From assembly GCA_014526335.1 (NCBI GenBank), contig JACTAT010000041.1, positions 398,420 through 462,419 on the forward strand: DNA of 64,000 nucleotides, written 5' to 3'. The DNA comes from Chrysaora quinquecirrha (taxonomy: Eukaryota > Cnidaria > Scyphozoa > Semaeostomeae > Pelagiidae). Below, piece after piece: positions 43,975 through 54,116 of the stretch (positions within the stretch are counted from its first letter, which is position 1; every line of letters starts with the position of its first letter). Both the position numbers and the translations under genes were made by a program. Under the pieces are notes generated by a model. The model did no database searches and was not told the origin of the DNA. It worked only from the letters and a program-made list of their open reading frames with translations.

Positions 43975-44358
43975 TTATTTACAAGTATAAATTTTTCTTA
44001 TCTCGGTACACTGCTGACACTTAACACTACAGCACCAAACAAATTTGCACTTGCAAGATTTGGTGGTAGGCACTGCTTTGAAATCGTAGCCACGACGGCA
44101 GCACATGAGTTCACATCCATCCGCTCCTGAAGAAGTGATATTACATTCGCGTCCCTTAGTTCCAACTGATCCTATCAATGTGTTTGATCTGCAAAAGCTG
44201 GGTGACTTCTCAAAATATATCAAATCTTGTGCAGTTGGCTTGTCAAAATTTTTGCTTTTCGGTTTAAGTCGCCTGTATCTCTGCACAGTTCCTTTCTTCT
44301 TGTAAATGACTCTCATTTCGTGCGCACTGTCATACTTTTCTCTTAAAAAGGTTCCAAC
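43975..44358 (-). CDS. Wnt protein, terminal exon
   Basis: The exon starts after an acceptor (CATTCACAG, reading minus) at 44358 in phase 0 and ends at TAA at 43975. It encodes 127 residues: VGTFLREKYDSAHEM, a basic linker, QDLIYFEKSPSFC, then the Wnt C-terminal cysteine-knot domain with DGCELMCCRRGYD, CKCKFVWCCSVKC and a final CxxC...CK. Spacing and cysteines fit a full Wnt C-terminus. Wnts are secreted, lipid-modified ligands of Frizzled receptors. Wnt subfamilies differ little here; the preceding exon ([14 protein letters not shown]) looks most like Wnt3 to me. Confidence 0.93.
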   Translation of the reverse strand, partial: VGTFLREKYDSAHEMRVIYKKKGTVQRYRRLKPKSKNFDKPTAQDLIYFEKSPSFCRSNTLIGSVGTKGRECNITSSGADGCELMCCRRGYDFKAVPTTKSCKCKFVWCCSVKCQQCTEIRKIYTCK

Positions 44359-44653
44359 CTGTGAATGGAGCATTGTATCCTATGAACGCGTGATTATGAC
44401 TCATCAAAAGGGTAAGAAAAAAAACAGAAATTGACTGTTTAAACCATGTAGCTACACATGTTTTTGGGGAAACTCTTTCTTTCACGACTAGGATCACTAG
44501 AATCACAATGGAATAGGTAAAAGGCAGTATGTACCCCGCCTAATTGTCCCTGATTTGTGGACGCAGTATACAAAAGGAGAATTTCTTTAATTCAAAGATC
44601 ACATTGATCTCCCACCTTTTATTTCATTACAGCGAACGTTTTATTTTACTTTA

Positions 44654-45575
44654 CCCTATTCTTCCCGGGCTCTCAGGGTCAGGCCACTACCGGGGATTTA
44701 TCTCGAGAACAATAATACTAAGGGCAACATAACTTGGTCTATATGATAAGTGATCCTTCATTAGTAACAAAATGACAAATAGGTGCTAATTGATCACGTG
44801 ATCTGTTGCTAAGCAACCAAATTAGGAAGAGCAGTTAGTGTGGAAAATTCTCATATTTTGTCCAAAATGCAAAACTTTCATGGAAAAATCCATGTAATAC
44901 TTTGCTTTTAGGTGGAAAGTAGTGATATTTGTTGTATCTAAGAAATATCAATAAAAAATGCCAAATAAATATGAATATTTTCAGTTGATAATGAACACTA
45001 GATTTGATGCGAAAGTAAACAGGTTTTACAAAGTATGTTTGAGGTCTTAAGCAATTCCTAACATATCTTGCAACTATCTGACTAATATTAAGTGGAAAAT
45101 TTAAGAAATTTGCGTTTTTATAATCTATATAATTATATTATATAGATTATAAAAATTATATATTATATAATTATATAATATATTATATTATAATACATAA
45201 TATTATATTATAATATAATATATTATAGTATTTAATCATAAAGATGTATGACACCATACATCTCATTTTTCTGACGTCATCAAAAGAGGATATATTATAT
45301 ATCAAATGAAAGCACTGATCAAGACAAATCGATTGATGTACGACTCATTGCAATCTGAATTTTTTGAACGAACTTATGTGTGTTGGAAGTTTGTTTCTAT
45401 TGACATGCCTCCAAACATGGTCAACTGTAGGTCACGTAATAAAATATATGACAAGAAATGAAATAAAATATTAATCTCAATGAGTTTTTAGATAAAGTCA
45501 GGAGATTTTAGCACCTATTACCTTATACTTTCCGAGTTATTCTAGAAAGTTTGGTTGGGGCCGGGTAGAATAGGG
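44654..45575. mobile_element. TTAA-type MITE with CCCTATTC ends
   Basis: The left end is CCCTATTCTTCCCGGGC; the right end is the complement of CCCTATTCTACCCGGCC. TTAA follows on the right (45576-45579) and TTTA precedes on the left (44650-44653), probably a mutated TTAA. No gene is inside. A TA-rich palindromic stretch at 45121-45236 lies within it. It sits in the Wnt intron between exons at 46655 and 44358. Confidence 0.7.
45121..45236. repeat. TA-rich palindromic repeat
   Basis: Almost pure A/T with repeated ATATTATAT and ATAATTATAT units that can form hairpins. Confidence 0.85.
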
Positions 45576-45757
45576 TTAAACAACCTTGTGAGGGACAGAC
45601 AGACAGATCGCCTTCAAATCAATTGAGCACGTATTTTTTCTTTCCGTAACCTGTGAAAATCCCGTACACAAAGCCCTTCCTTTTAACTAGCTGAGGTTGT
45701 TTATGGTTACGTAATGACCCTGGCTATATGAAATATACAAATGCAAAAGAGAGTGAA

Positions 45758-46486
45758 ACTAAGACCCTTTCCACAAGAGAACGGGATCAGTTTGGTTCCG
45801 CTCTTTTTTGGAACTGATCTCATTATGCTCCCGTGCACACGGGATCGGTCTGAAAATATTTTGCGTACACACGAGACCCAAGTCCAAAAAGATCCGCTGT
45901 TTTGACATGCGCAGGAAGCATGTTCGAACAAAAGAGATAGCAGTTCACCGCCAATAATCAGAGATTTCTTTGTTGTCCATTCTAATTTTCATTGTCATCG
46001 GCCTACAGTAGCAAAACTCTCCAGAATTTTAAAAATTTGGCAATCAACTATGACAACTATTAAAACTGCAGTTAGCAAAAAATGTATTTTATTCAAGACA
46101 TCTGATGAGAGAGCATTGCCATAGAATTTGGAGCCTTGCTGAGGAAGGTTGCCCGAAGGTTGTTTGATTACAGAACAAGAAAGCTGAAAGAGAACTATAT
46201 TCGAAAGAAAATTGAGTTTTGATTACGAAAACAACCTCATATTAATAAAGAAACTTGCCTCGTTTTCTATCCGTACTAATTTGGATCGGATCCAGGTGTT
46301 CACACGAGAGAAAAATGGATCCGATCCAAAAAAGAACGGCTTTTTTATCCGATCCAAAAAGGTACGGATAGCGGAGCCAAACTAGATCGGATAGCCGCGT
46401 TCTCGTGTGCACAGAAGGCATATCCGTACCAGTTTAGGAACGGATCCAAATGGATCCGCTCGTGTGCACGGGTGCACGGGGTCTAA
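45758..46486. mobile_element. MITE-like element with GGATCC/GTGCACACG motifs
   Basis: The ends are short imperfect inverted copies (left AAGACCCTTTCCACAAGAG; right complement AGACCCCGTGCACCCGTGC). The interior repeats GATCGGATCC, CCGATCCAAAA and CGTGTGCACACG many times in both orientations. No gene. Lies in the same Wnt intron as the TTAA element. Confidence 0.55.
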
Positions 46487-46654
46487 AGAACAATAAATAG
46501 AAAGAGAAAAGTCAAAAACAGCTTTTTTGCATGTTGCATTCTCACTAAGAAAACTTTTCATCCTGCATTTTCAATACGAATTGGATCAGCATTTACAAAC
46601 AAAAGATATACGCGTATGCTTATCAATTGATTATTTTCCCAAGATACCACATAC

Positions 46655-46753
46655 CTTTCTAAACTTTGGCAAGTTTATCCAGCAAGTTTTTATTTCGCAT
46701 GATCCTGACAATCCATGGCATTTGCATTTGCGATAAAGATGACGTCTTATGGC
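46655..46753 (-). CDS. Wnt protein, third recognisable exon
   Basis: A 99-nt exon, 33 codons, phase 0 at both ends. It is bounded by TTCAAG (acceptor) at 46754 and GTATGT (donor) below 46655. It encodes AIRRHLYRK, then [16 protein letters not shown] and [16 protein letters not shown] holds the Ser that is acylated by Porcupine in Wnts, needed for secretion and Frizzled binding. It joins in frame to GRE of the exon at 47139-47410 and to VGTFL of the exon at 43975-44358. Confidence 0.9.
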
Positions 46754-47138
46754 CTTGAAGTTAAAAATGTAAACCATTTAATTAAACATTGTTAAACTCA
46801 GCAGTGAAATGAAATTTTATTGACCGTTAGATGATCGTTATAAATAATAAAAAATAAAACATCAGAGAAGACGCATGATGAAGAAGCTACATGATATTTG
46901 TTATCCACATTACCCCCGGAAGGGTATTTCTTTGGCTCACTTGAAGTTTGATGGGCGGCTCAGCCATTAAAACCACGATTGGACGTCAAAATTCCGTCAA
47001 ATCCCTATCGCAACGAATAGGCCCAAAATTCTCATAGCTCATATTTGTGCCAAAACGTTTGAAGGAACCTTTCTATCTATCTTGCTAACGCTTAATGTTT
47101 CCTAATAAAGAGTTTTTATCAAAGCTTTGAAATCTTAC
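46754..47138. other. Wnt intron
   Basis: Intron sequence between exons at 47139 and 46753; donor GTAAGA at 47138 (minus). Nothing else seen. Confidence 0.7.
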
Positions 47139-47410
47139 CTCTCTACCAGCACCATTATTGTGCCTATTCATGTCTCTTCTTGGGTTGCGTTTCCCTTTTT
47201 GGTTCTCATCCACAAAATTCTCGGAAAACTTGAGTCCAAATTTAAAGTCTCTGCTGCAACCTCCCCATCTCCATCCAACGTTACTTGGCGCACTGCGATA
47301 TGTATTATCACACGAACAATGGGTTGATTTTCCTTGTGCGCATGCTTCAGTTACCGCAGATGACAGTCCTGCTGCTGTTATGGCATGTATAAAGGCTGCT
47401 TCACGGGTTC
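47139..47410 (-). CDS. Wnt protein, second recognisable exon
   Basis: A 272-nt exon with acceptor TCATTTTCAG and donor GTAAGATTTC. It starts with the last two bases of a Gly codon begun in the exon at 54993-55246. It encodes GTREAAFIHAITAAG, then ACAQGKSTHCSCD, WRWGGCSRDFKFG, RRDMNRHNNGAGRE. TREAAF, WxWGGCSxD and MNxHNNxAGR are hallmark Wnt motifs. Exon phases and sequence are fully consistent with a working gene. Confidence 0.93.
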
Positions 47411-47724
47411 CTGAAAATGAAAGAGAATGGTATAGCCAAAATCCACTTTTCAAAAACTTAACCAATGAAGTCATGCTAAGAATTAGAATACTCAGATCCA
47501 ATCAGAGTATAGACGGAGACCAGAGGTTTTGATGTTTCCTCTCTATCCAATGACGTTGAAGCGTGAATATCGCTGCAAACTATCTTGCATAATCACCTAC
47601 AGTTTATCGATTTGTTTTTATTTGTAACGAGTACGAGTTCACCTATTTTAGTTACTTTGCCTTCTAGTTTTGATAAACGTTGTGCGTTGTATGAATTGGC
47701 GGCGGGGTTATTCTAGCTTTTTGT
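47411..47724. other. Wnt intron, 3' part
   Basis: Non-coding; CTTTTTGT at 47717-47724 is the left target duplication of the 5.9-kb transposon. Confidence 0.7.
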
Positions 47725-47820
47725 CAGGCCTTATTTTAAGGCTCAGTGATAACCAATTTGTGCAGTGATAAAGTAAAAAGGTGCAGTGATAAATGCAAAA
47801 ATGAGCAGTAATAAATTGAC
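47725..47820 (+). repeat. Left TIR and subterminal repeats of the 5.9-kb transposon
   Basis: 16-bp TIR followed by four CAGTGATAA/CAGTAATAA copies, candidate transposase-binding sites. Confidence 0.8.
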
Positions 47821-48237
47821 CTTGCAAAAAAAATTAAGCCATTACACTATACAAGAAAAAATTTCAGAAAGAAACTGATCAAGCAAATCCGAAAGAAGCA
47901 TGCAATGAGAGTGATTTGCGACTTGCTGTATAAAAAGCATTCTTAGCTGTTCTTTTGCATTCTTTTTTCTGGCTTTCTCTTATTAAAATTGGCCGACAAA
48001 GCCGTTCTAGCAATCTCAATTTTCAACATTTTCCAGGGGCTAATTTTCCTGGAAACCCCTAGAATAGTGCAGCATTACCTTACCTGTAAGTTACATTGTC
48101 GTTATCTTGCGGGGATGCGGCAACCCCTTGGTCTCAGGCCTGTCGGCAACTTGTCTCTAATGCGGGCGCTGTTTGCAACTGAGAAAATTTAGGTCCAAAA
48201 TATTTCTATCGCAACAATAACCTCATTTGAACTTCCT

Positions 48238-49649
48238 TGCATCGTGATAACTGATGAAACTGCTGCAGTTACACTAAGAGAAAAGGGCTGTATAGGTATT
48301 TTAAAAGCAAGTAAGGAAAGAGGTGAATGTTTTGATGTACAACCTGGCCAACATGCTCACGTTGAATGTCGTCGCATTTATTGTCACCCAAAGAAATTCA
48401 GAAAGCCGCCAAAAGAAATGACTTTTTAAACGGCGCTGATGATTGTAAGCCAAAGCTAAGATCTTCGGAGTCAAAGTTTAACTTTAGAGAGCATTGTTTA
48501 TTTTGTGGGAAACCTGCCAGCCTTGGTCAAAAATGCAACAAGAGAGGTTTTGATACCTATCCTGTGAGGACTAAGGATTTTGACGCCAGTATTAAATTTG
48601 TGTGTAAAAAAAGAGATGATCAGTGGTCGGAGGAGGTCATGGCAAGAATCATGTCTGCACCTGCTGATCTACATGCTTCTGATGCAATCTACCATCAAGT
48701 GTGCAGTGTTAACTTCAGGACTGGAAGAAACAGTCCAAACATTGACCAAACTGAAGGGAAAAAGGTTGGAAGGCCTGAATCTGATGTACAAAGTGAGGCA
48801 TTTTTGAAAGTAGTAGAGCATTTAACAAATAACGATGATGAACAAATCACAGTTTATGATTTGATCGATAAGATGGAGAATTTTCTTGAAGGTTCAGGAC
48901 ATAGTGCATACACATATAAGTGGATGAAAAGCAAGCTAGAGAAACATTTTGGCGACAAAATAACAATTACGGAGATTAATGGTAAAACAAATGTTGTCAC
49001 TTTTAAAAGAACTGCCGCAATAATATTACACGAATACCACATGCAGTCTACGCAAGATCCGGAAACAGAGAAAAATATTATTATTTCTACAGCTGCAGAG
49101 CTTATTAAGAGCGACATAAAATCAATATTACCAGACAATCAATATTATCCTGTTGACGATTTATGTTCATTAACTGCTATGTTGGATTACCTGCCAGACA
49201 GTTTAAAATCATTCTTAGGAATTTTGCTATGTGCAAAGAATGCCCAAGTAAAATCAGCATCATTGGGACAAGCCCTTATGCAAGCTGTAAGACCACGTAT
49301 TCTGACAGCTCCACTGCAAATTGGCTTAGGAGTGCAGCTTCATCACCATTTTGGTTCGAGATTTTTGATAGATACCTTACATAGTCTAGGCTTTTCAAGT
49401 TCTTATGCTGAGGTGCAAAGATTTGAGCGGAGTGCAGCAGTTTCAAATGGAGTAGACCTACCACTAGGGGTGGAAGGAGGCATGATACAACTTGTTGCAG
49501 ACAATGTTGACCATAACTTAGTAACACTTGACGGTAAAAATACTTTTCATGGAATGGGAATAATTGCCACCATAACACCAGAAGTAATATGTAAGAAGTA
49601 TGTTCCCAAAAAAGAATGTTACTGCTGCAGAAATTGCTGCTGTTGGTAA
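48238..49649 (+). pseudogene. Transposon gene, part 1: Cys-rich N-terminal modules and first DDE-like motif
   Basis: Reading starts near 48238 (CIVITDE, then REKGCIGI and HVECRRIYC: a Cys/His-rich module). Near 48405, in an A-run, it shifts by one into the frame 48366-49649, which has a second module (HCLFCGKPASLGQKC, then YHQVCSVNF), a helical region, and VADNVDHNLVTLDGKNTFHG at residues ~377-396 of that frame. The DNVD (first Asp at 49500) followed by TFHG is the candidate first catalytic motif of a DDE-type nuclease. The frame runs off at an A-run near 49607. No true start codon is certain. The family is widespread as an uncharacterised protein in invertebrates, from memory. Confidence 0.7.
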
Positions 49650-50403
49650 GATAGATATAAATTTTTACAAGAATAATGGGAAGAAGAATAGTTTAAAGTA
49701 TGAACTGATAAAAGATTTTATTGTCGAAGATGCCACATCACACATCGATCTCTTGTGGAAAATTACGTGGCCTTTGAAGTCCCCTCGACCTTTATGGTCG
49801 GGAATGATGCAGATGCTTCATGTTGGAAATCATCCCGGAAAATCTTCAGTAATTTTTCTTCCAATGATAGATATGGACCCCTCAGACCTTTCATGTGTCT
49901 ATTCCACATTGAAGTTTGCTTGTAAACTTGGAAATGAACATGGCTTTGTGCCCGTAATTACATTTGACCAGCCATTATGGTGGAAAGCTACATTAATTAA
50001 ATTGGAAAAAATTGATGATGGCGACTTAAAAGAAGTCATTTTGAGATTGGGTGGGCTGCACGTTATTATGAGCTTTCTGGGAAGCATCGGGCATATCATG
50101 TCCGATTCAGGATTGTACGAAGTACTAGAGCAAGTTTATGCTAGTAACGTTGTAGTTCACATGCTCTCAGGAAAAGCAATTGCAAGAGCGATACGTGGAC
50201 ATTTCCTTGTTGAAACGGCCCTGTTTGGGTTAATATGTGATGAAGTATTTCATGTGCCTTTGCCTGTACCTGGAGACACTGATGTTGAAAGTGGGTGCAC
50301 TAAAGGAGAAGAGTACAATGATCGCGAAATGATAGCCGGAGATAATCACCAGCTAAGCGAGATCGTTAGTTCAGAAAATGAAGGCAGTGCAGTTGAAAAA
50401 TAG
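49600..50403 (+). pseudogene. Transposon gene, part 2: second part of the DDE-like core
   Basis: This frame continues part 1 with KKNVTAAEIAAVGKI. It contains FVPVITFDQPLWWKA (Asp at 49966, residue 123, a candidate second catalytic residue), then GGLHVIMSFLGSIGHIM, LSGKAIARAIRGHFLVETAL (a candidate region for the acidic third residue) and an acidic tail. The GGLH...GKAxxRAxRGH pattern parallels GGFH...GRHYYRxMRLH in the 3.0-kb element at 34616-37617. The stop at 50403 arises at an A-run; useful reading continues one base over from 50409. Confidence 0.7.
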
Positions 50404-50408
50404 ACAGC

Positions 50409-52691
50409 GATTTGTTGAAAGCAGGAGACATATTTGATAAGCTGTTCACATCTGATATTGGAATCCAAGATATTTCCATATGTGAGGACTTAGAGAAAGT
50501 GTCGAATAAATTGGAGATTTTCAAAGAAAGGCAGGAAGGCAGAACTGCGAAGCTTTGGTTCATATACTTGTAAATGCTGGACATCCTACGTCGATTCATC
50601 AAAGCAGAAAGGACTGGAAATTGGCAGCTCCACCTCAGTTCAGGTTCAGAAATGTTGCCTTTTTTTGCTGCTTCAGGTCATAACCATTACACTAAGTCTG
50701 TGATGATATATTTGAAGATGATGCAATCACTTTCCAAGGATTCGCCTGGTGTTCATCAGCAGTTTTGCAGAGGTCTTCACGTTGTTAGAAGAAGTGAGCG
50801 ATATTGGGCTGGCCTCTCAACAGATCTAATAATTGAGCAAGTTCTCATGCGCAGTGTTAAAACAACAGGTGGTCTGACTCGCGGTAGAGGTATGACAGAG
50901 AATCAGCGTCTTGTGTGGCTCCTGTCTATGCCTGCATGCGCAGAAGTCAATAACTCCATGCAAGAACTGACTGAAACACGCTATGCAACAAGTATGCAAC
51001 ACAAAGATCTATCAAAAACAAGGCTCACTAGAGATGAAACGGATTCAAGAAATATTCTAAACTTCTTGGTGGACAGAAATCCATTTTCAAATGACACTAG
51101 TCTTCATAATATCGCGACCGGGATTATAGCCGATGGAAAAGTGAATGTTGATGAAGCAGAGTCGGTAGGCAACGCCATTCTAAAATCTATGTCAGGAAAG
51201 CAAATTGACGAGTACGTTCACAAGAGGAAAGAACAGGTTGTTACAATGGGTAAAAATACGCTTAAATGCGACAAAGAAGCGGTCCAAATTGACCCTCAAT
51301 TGCTATTTCAAAGATTGGTGACAGTTGCAAGAAGTGAAGTGGATGACCTAGAGCCCCTCATGAACTATGAGCTTTGCAGTTATCCACAAGCACTTTTTGA
51401 GGCACCAAATGTTCTTCGAAAAGCTAATAAGCCAGCTTTGACAGAAGTAATAATGAAAATGGTAACAGAAGAGGGTAGTTGTTGCCCTGATAGCCCAAAG
51501 TATGTTTTAGATGGAGGTGCATTAGTGCAAAGGGTTCCGTGGCAGAGAGGTGCTTCTTTTGGAGATATTTGCAAGAATTATGTCCACTTTGTTGTCCAAA
51601 GGTATGCTAATGCAACTGTTGTTTTTGATGGCTATGCAAATGGACCATCTACGAAAGATGTGACACACAATAGAAGAACACAAGGAAAAATCGGCCCATT
51701 TGTGAATTTTACAGCAAAGATGCCTCTTCGCAGTAAGAAAGAGGAATTCCTCAACAACAAATGCAACAAGCAAAACTTCATCAACATGCTAAGTGATGTT
51801 CTTAAAGAAAATGGCGTAATGACCATCCATGCTGACGGAGATGCTGACCTACGCATTGTTATGACTGCAGTAAATGCAGCTGAATGCCAAGAAACTGTCG
51901 TCATTGGTGAAGACACAGATTTATTAATGCTGTTACTTCATCACGCAAATACTGAAACCTATCCTGTGTTCCTTAAATCTGAGCCAAAGCAAAATTCTAC
52001 AAGTAAATCTAACGTATTCGACATTCATAAAATCAAAACGGTACTTGGAGACAGAATGTGTAGATTAATTTTGCCGATACATGCTTCCCTCGGTTGTGAT
52101 ACGACGTCGAGGATATTTGGAATTGGCAAAGGAGTCGCTTTCAAAAAGGCTCTTAAAGATACAGGATTTGGCGAAGCTCTATCTGTTTTCAATGATGAAA
52201 GAGCGAGTTCAGACGACATAATTTTAGCTGGAGAGACTTTGGTAGTGCAATTGTTTGGAGGAAAACCGCAAACTGACCTCAATGGTCTTCGCTACAAAAT
52301 TTTTTGCCAGAAAGTAGCAAGGTGTAATGCATTTGTGGAATCAAAGAGCCTCCCGCCTACAAAAGGTGCAATGAAGTATCACAGCTTTAGAGTATACTAT
52401 CAAGTTCAGGAATGGAAAGGAAACAAAGATCTTAATCCTACAGACTGGGGTTGGAAGAAAGATGGAGACTGTCTCTTGCCAAACACAACAGATTTGCCGC
52501 ATGCACCAAAAGATTTATTGGAAGTAATACGTTGCAATTGCCGAAAAGATTGCAACACTCTAAGATGCACATGCAAGAAAAATGGGCTGGAATGCTCAAC
52601 TGCATGTGGACACTGCCATGGAACAAACTGCATGAACTCTGTTAATACACTGATACACGATGAGGCATTTGAAGACGAAGAGCCAGAATAG
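50409..52691 (+). pseudogene. Transposon gene, part 3: FEN/XPG-like nuclease core and CXC zinc module
   Basis: Reading resumes at 50409, crosses one TAA (50571-50573) and is then open for 705 codons (50574-52691). N-terminal half: GHNHYTKS, then RSERYWAGLSTDLIIEQVLM and GGLTRGRGMTENQRLVWLLS. Nuclease-like half: VVFDGYANGPSTKD (Asp residue 352), HADGDADLRIV (421/423/425), VIGEDTDLL (447/449), HASLGCDTTSRIFGIGKG (Asp 509). The order Asp, acidic cluster, xEDTDxL, GCDxxxxIxGIGxG is that of FEN1/XPG-family 5' nucleases, with the last element like their helix-two-turn-helix. The C-terminal CXC module, residues 654-687, has CNCRKDC...RCTCKKNGLEC...CGHC. The FEN assignment is inference from motif order. 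Confidence 0.75.
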
Positions 52692-53310
52692 GGAGCATTT
52701 CAAAACCAAATCGAATGAACGGCGCCTCCGCAGGGTCTGATTTAGATATTGACAAGGCTTTTCGTATTAATTTTGTTGAAATAACTGTTTTATTGACTTT
52801 TGTTGACTTTTCATGACAATTCTTCACCAGGATATGTTATTTGGTTGATAATTAATGATAATTTAGCAAGATTTTTGTTGGTTTGCGCCTCCGCAGGGGA
52901 ATTACAATCGTATAAAAACAAATGACGCATTTTCTCGTTTTCTTTAAGGGAGATTTTGGGGGACTTTTGATATGTTGTTCAGCATGCTTTTCTGACTTGA
53001 AAAACACTTGAATTGTTTCTGTTGCAATTTGTCCGAGGTTTGGGCTTTTTTTTCCGTAATTTGACTAGACTAATAATTAGCACTATTGAGTATCATACAT
53101 TTACCACAGCCCTTACTTAATTACTGATTATTAACGACTGTCTACTGTATGTAAACCTCCAAATCTCCATTTCTTAATGGTCCTGTGGCTCTAAAGCTTA
53201 TGGGGCTGCAACATCCCGCAATCATTCTCATCAGCCATAGTCGTCCTTAGCATCGATCTCTATTGGATTGGCAAACTGGATAACGGCTCAGAAAATTGTA
53301 ATTTATAGGT
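52692..53310. other. 3' non-coding part of the transposon
   Basis: Two copies of GCGCCTCCGCAGGG (about 52721 and 52886) are the only notable repeat. No gene. Confidence 0.5.
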
Positions 53311-53560
53311 TCCGAAATGGTCATTAGAGCGATTCTAGATCAATATTTCTCAAAATTTTTCCGGGGAGCATGCCCCGGACCCCCTAGTCGAGTGATCCTT
53401 TTGTGAATATTTTTATTTTCAAGTTTCCCTGTTTTGTGCCCCTCCACTTTTAAAAGTGTTCCGATGTCGGGCCCATCGTAGCACGCAGATCACACCAATT
53501 TTTGTCGGCAAATTGAAATTCGGCAACTCCTCCTGCTTGAAAGTTCTAGCGACGGCCCTG
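53311..53560 (+). mobile_element. 3' fragment of the CAGGGCCGTCC hAT-type MITE family
   Basis: GTCATTAGAGCGATTCTAG, then GGGGAGCATGCCCC, GTCGGCAAATTGAA and the end GCGACGGCCCTG match in order the last ~260 bases of the element at 18928-19687. The 5' end is missing. It is nested within the 5.9-kb transposon and clearly diverged. Confidence 0.7.
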
Positions 53561-54116
53561 CGTGCAATTCACTGCATTTTGATTCAAACTCATTTTTGAT
53601 TCTGTACCTAATTTGTGCACAATGTGCAGTGATAAAATTTTCTTAAAATAGGGCCTGCTTTTTGTTCCTCGTTCTATCGTTCCTATAGTTTAGTACAGTA
53701 ATTTGAAATGTATAGTAGAATGTTACGGATGTATTGTAAAAAGTTATAGAAATAAGTTTTTAAGAAATCGAAGAAAGAGTTGTCAACAGAAATGTGGTGA
53801 TTGCCAATTGGAAAATTTGCTAAAACTACTAGCTACATCTATGTCAGAATTATGTTCCAAAAAATTTCTTTTAAAATTTGTAACAAATTTGCAGCAGTTT
53901 GGCATCTCTTGACTGTATTATAGTCAAAGGTCTGTCCCTGACCAGCAGCGTACACTAAGCAAAGTTGAAACCTTCCTCTCTTTTCTGGGCGTGGCAAATA
54001 TTTTCCTTTGTTCTTATTGACCTTTCTCTAGTGAATGACCGTTTGACCGTAACTTTTTCCAGGGTCTGTAAAGTTCTACTTCAATCTTCATCTTTTGAAT
54101 TCTGATCCTATTTTAA

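Larger units (their letters stand above)
47725..53657 (+). mobile_element. 5.9-kb DNA transposon encoding DDE-like core, FEN/XPG-like nuclease and CXC domain
   Basis: Ends: CAGGCCTTATTTTAAG on the left and the complement of CAGGCCCTATTTTAAG on the right (15/16 identical). Perfect 8-bp direct repeats CTTTTTGT flank it at 47717-47724 and 53658-53665. Subterminal GTGCAGTGATAA-like repeats occur at about 47742, 47760, 47781 and 47801 (left) and at about 53621 (right). Inside is one plus-strand intronless gene region (48238-52691) broken by three shifts and one stop, and an old MITE piece at 53311-53560. It lies in the Wnt intron, opposite to Wnt transcription. The gene is described separately. 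The class is not settled: 8-bp duplications occur in hAT, P and KDZ-type elements, but the protein does not look like those. Confidence 0.88.

Noticed and set aside
44105..44305. Plus-strand 66-codon frame
   Set aside because: Antisense shadow of the Wnt terminal exon.
46527..46736. Plus-strand 69-codon frame
   Set aside because: It overlaps the 99-nt Wnt exon on the other strand, which has exact splice sites and the CHGLSGSC motif.
47127..47532. Two plus-strand open frames of 66 and 124 codons
   Set aside because: They lie antisense to the Wnt exon at 47139-47410 and are its shadow.
51380..52633. Several minus-strand frames of 62-94 codons
   Set aside because: Shadows of the 705-codon frame of the transposon gene.
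47725..53657. Calling the 5.9-kb element a hAT transposon because of its 8-bp duplication
   Set aside because: The encoded protein shows neither a BED finger nor the hAT C-terminal dimerisation region, and its FEN-like and CXC parts are foreign to hAT.
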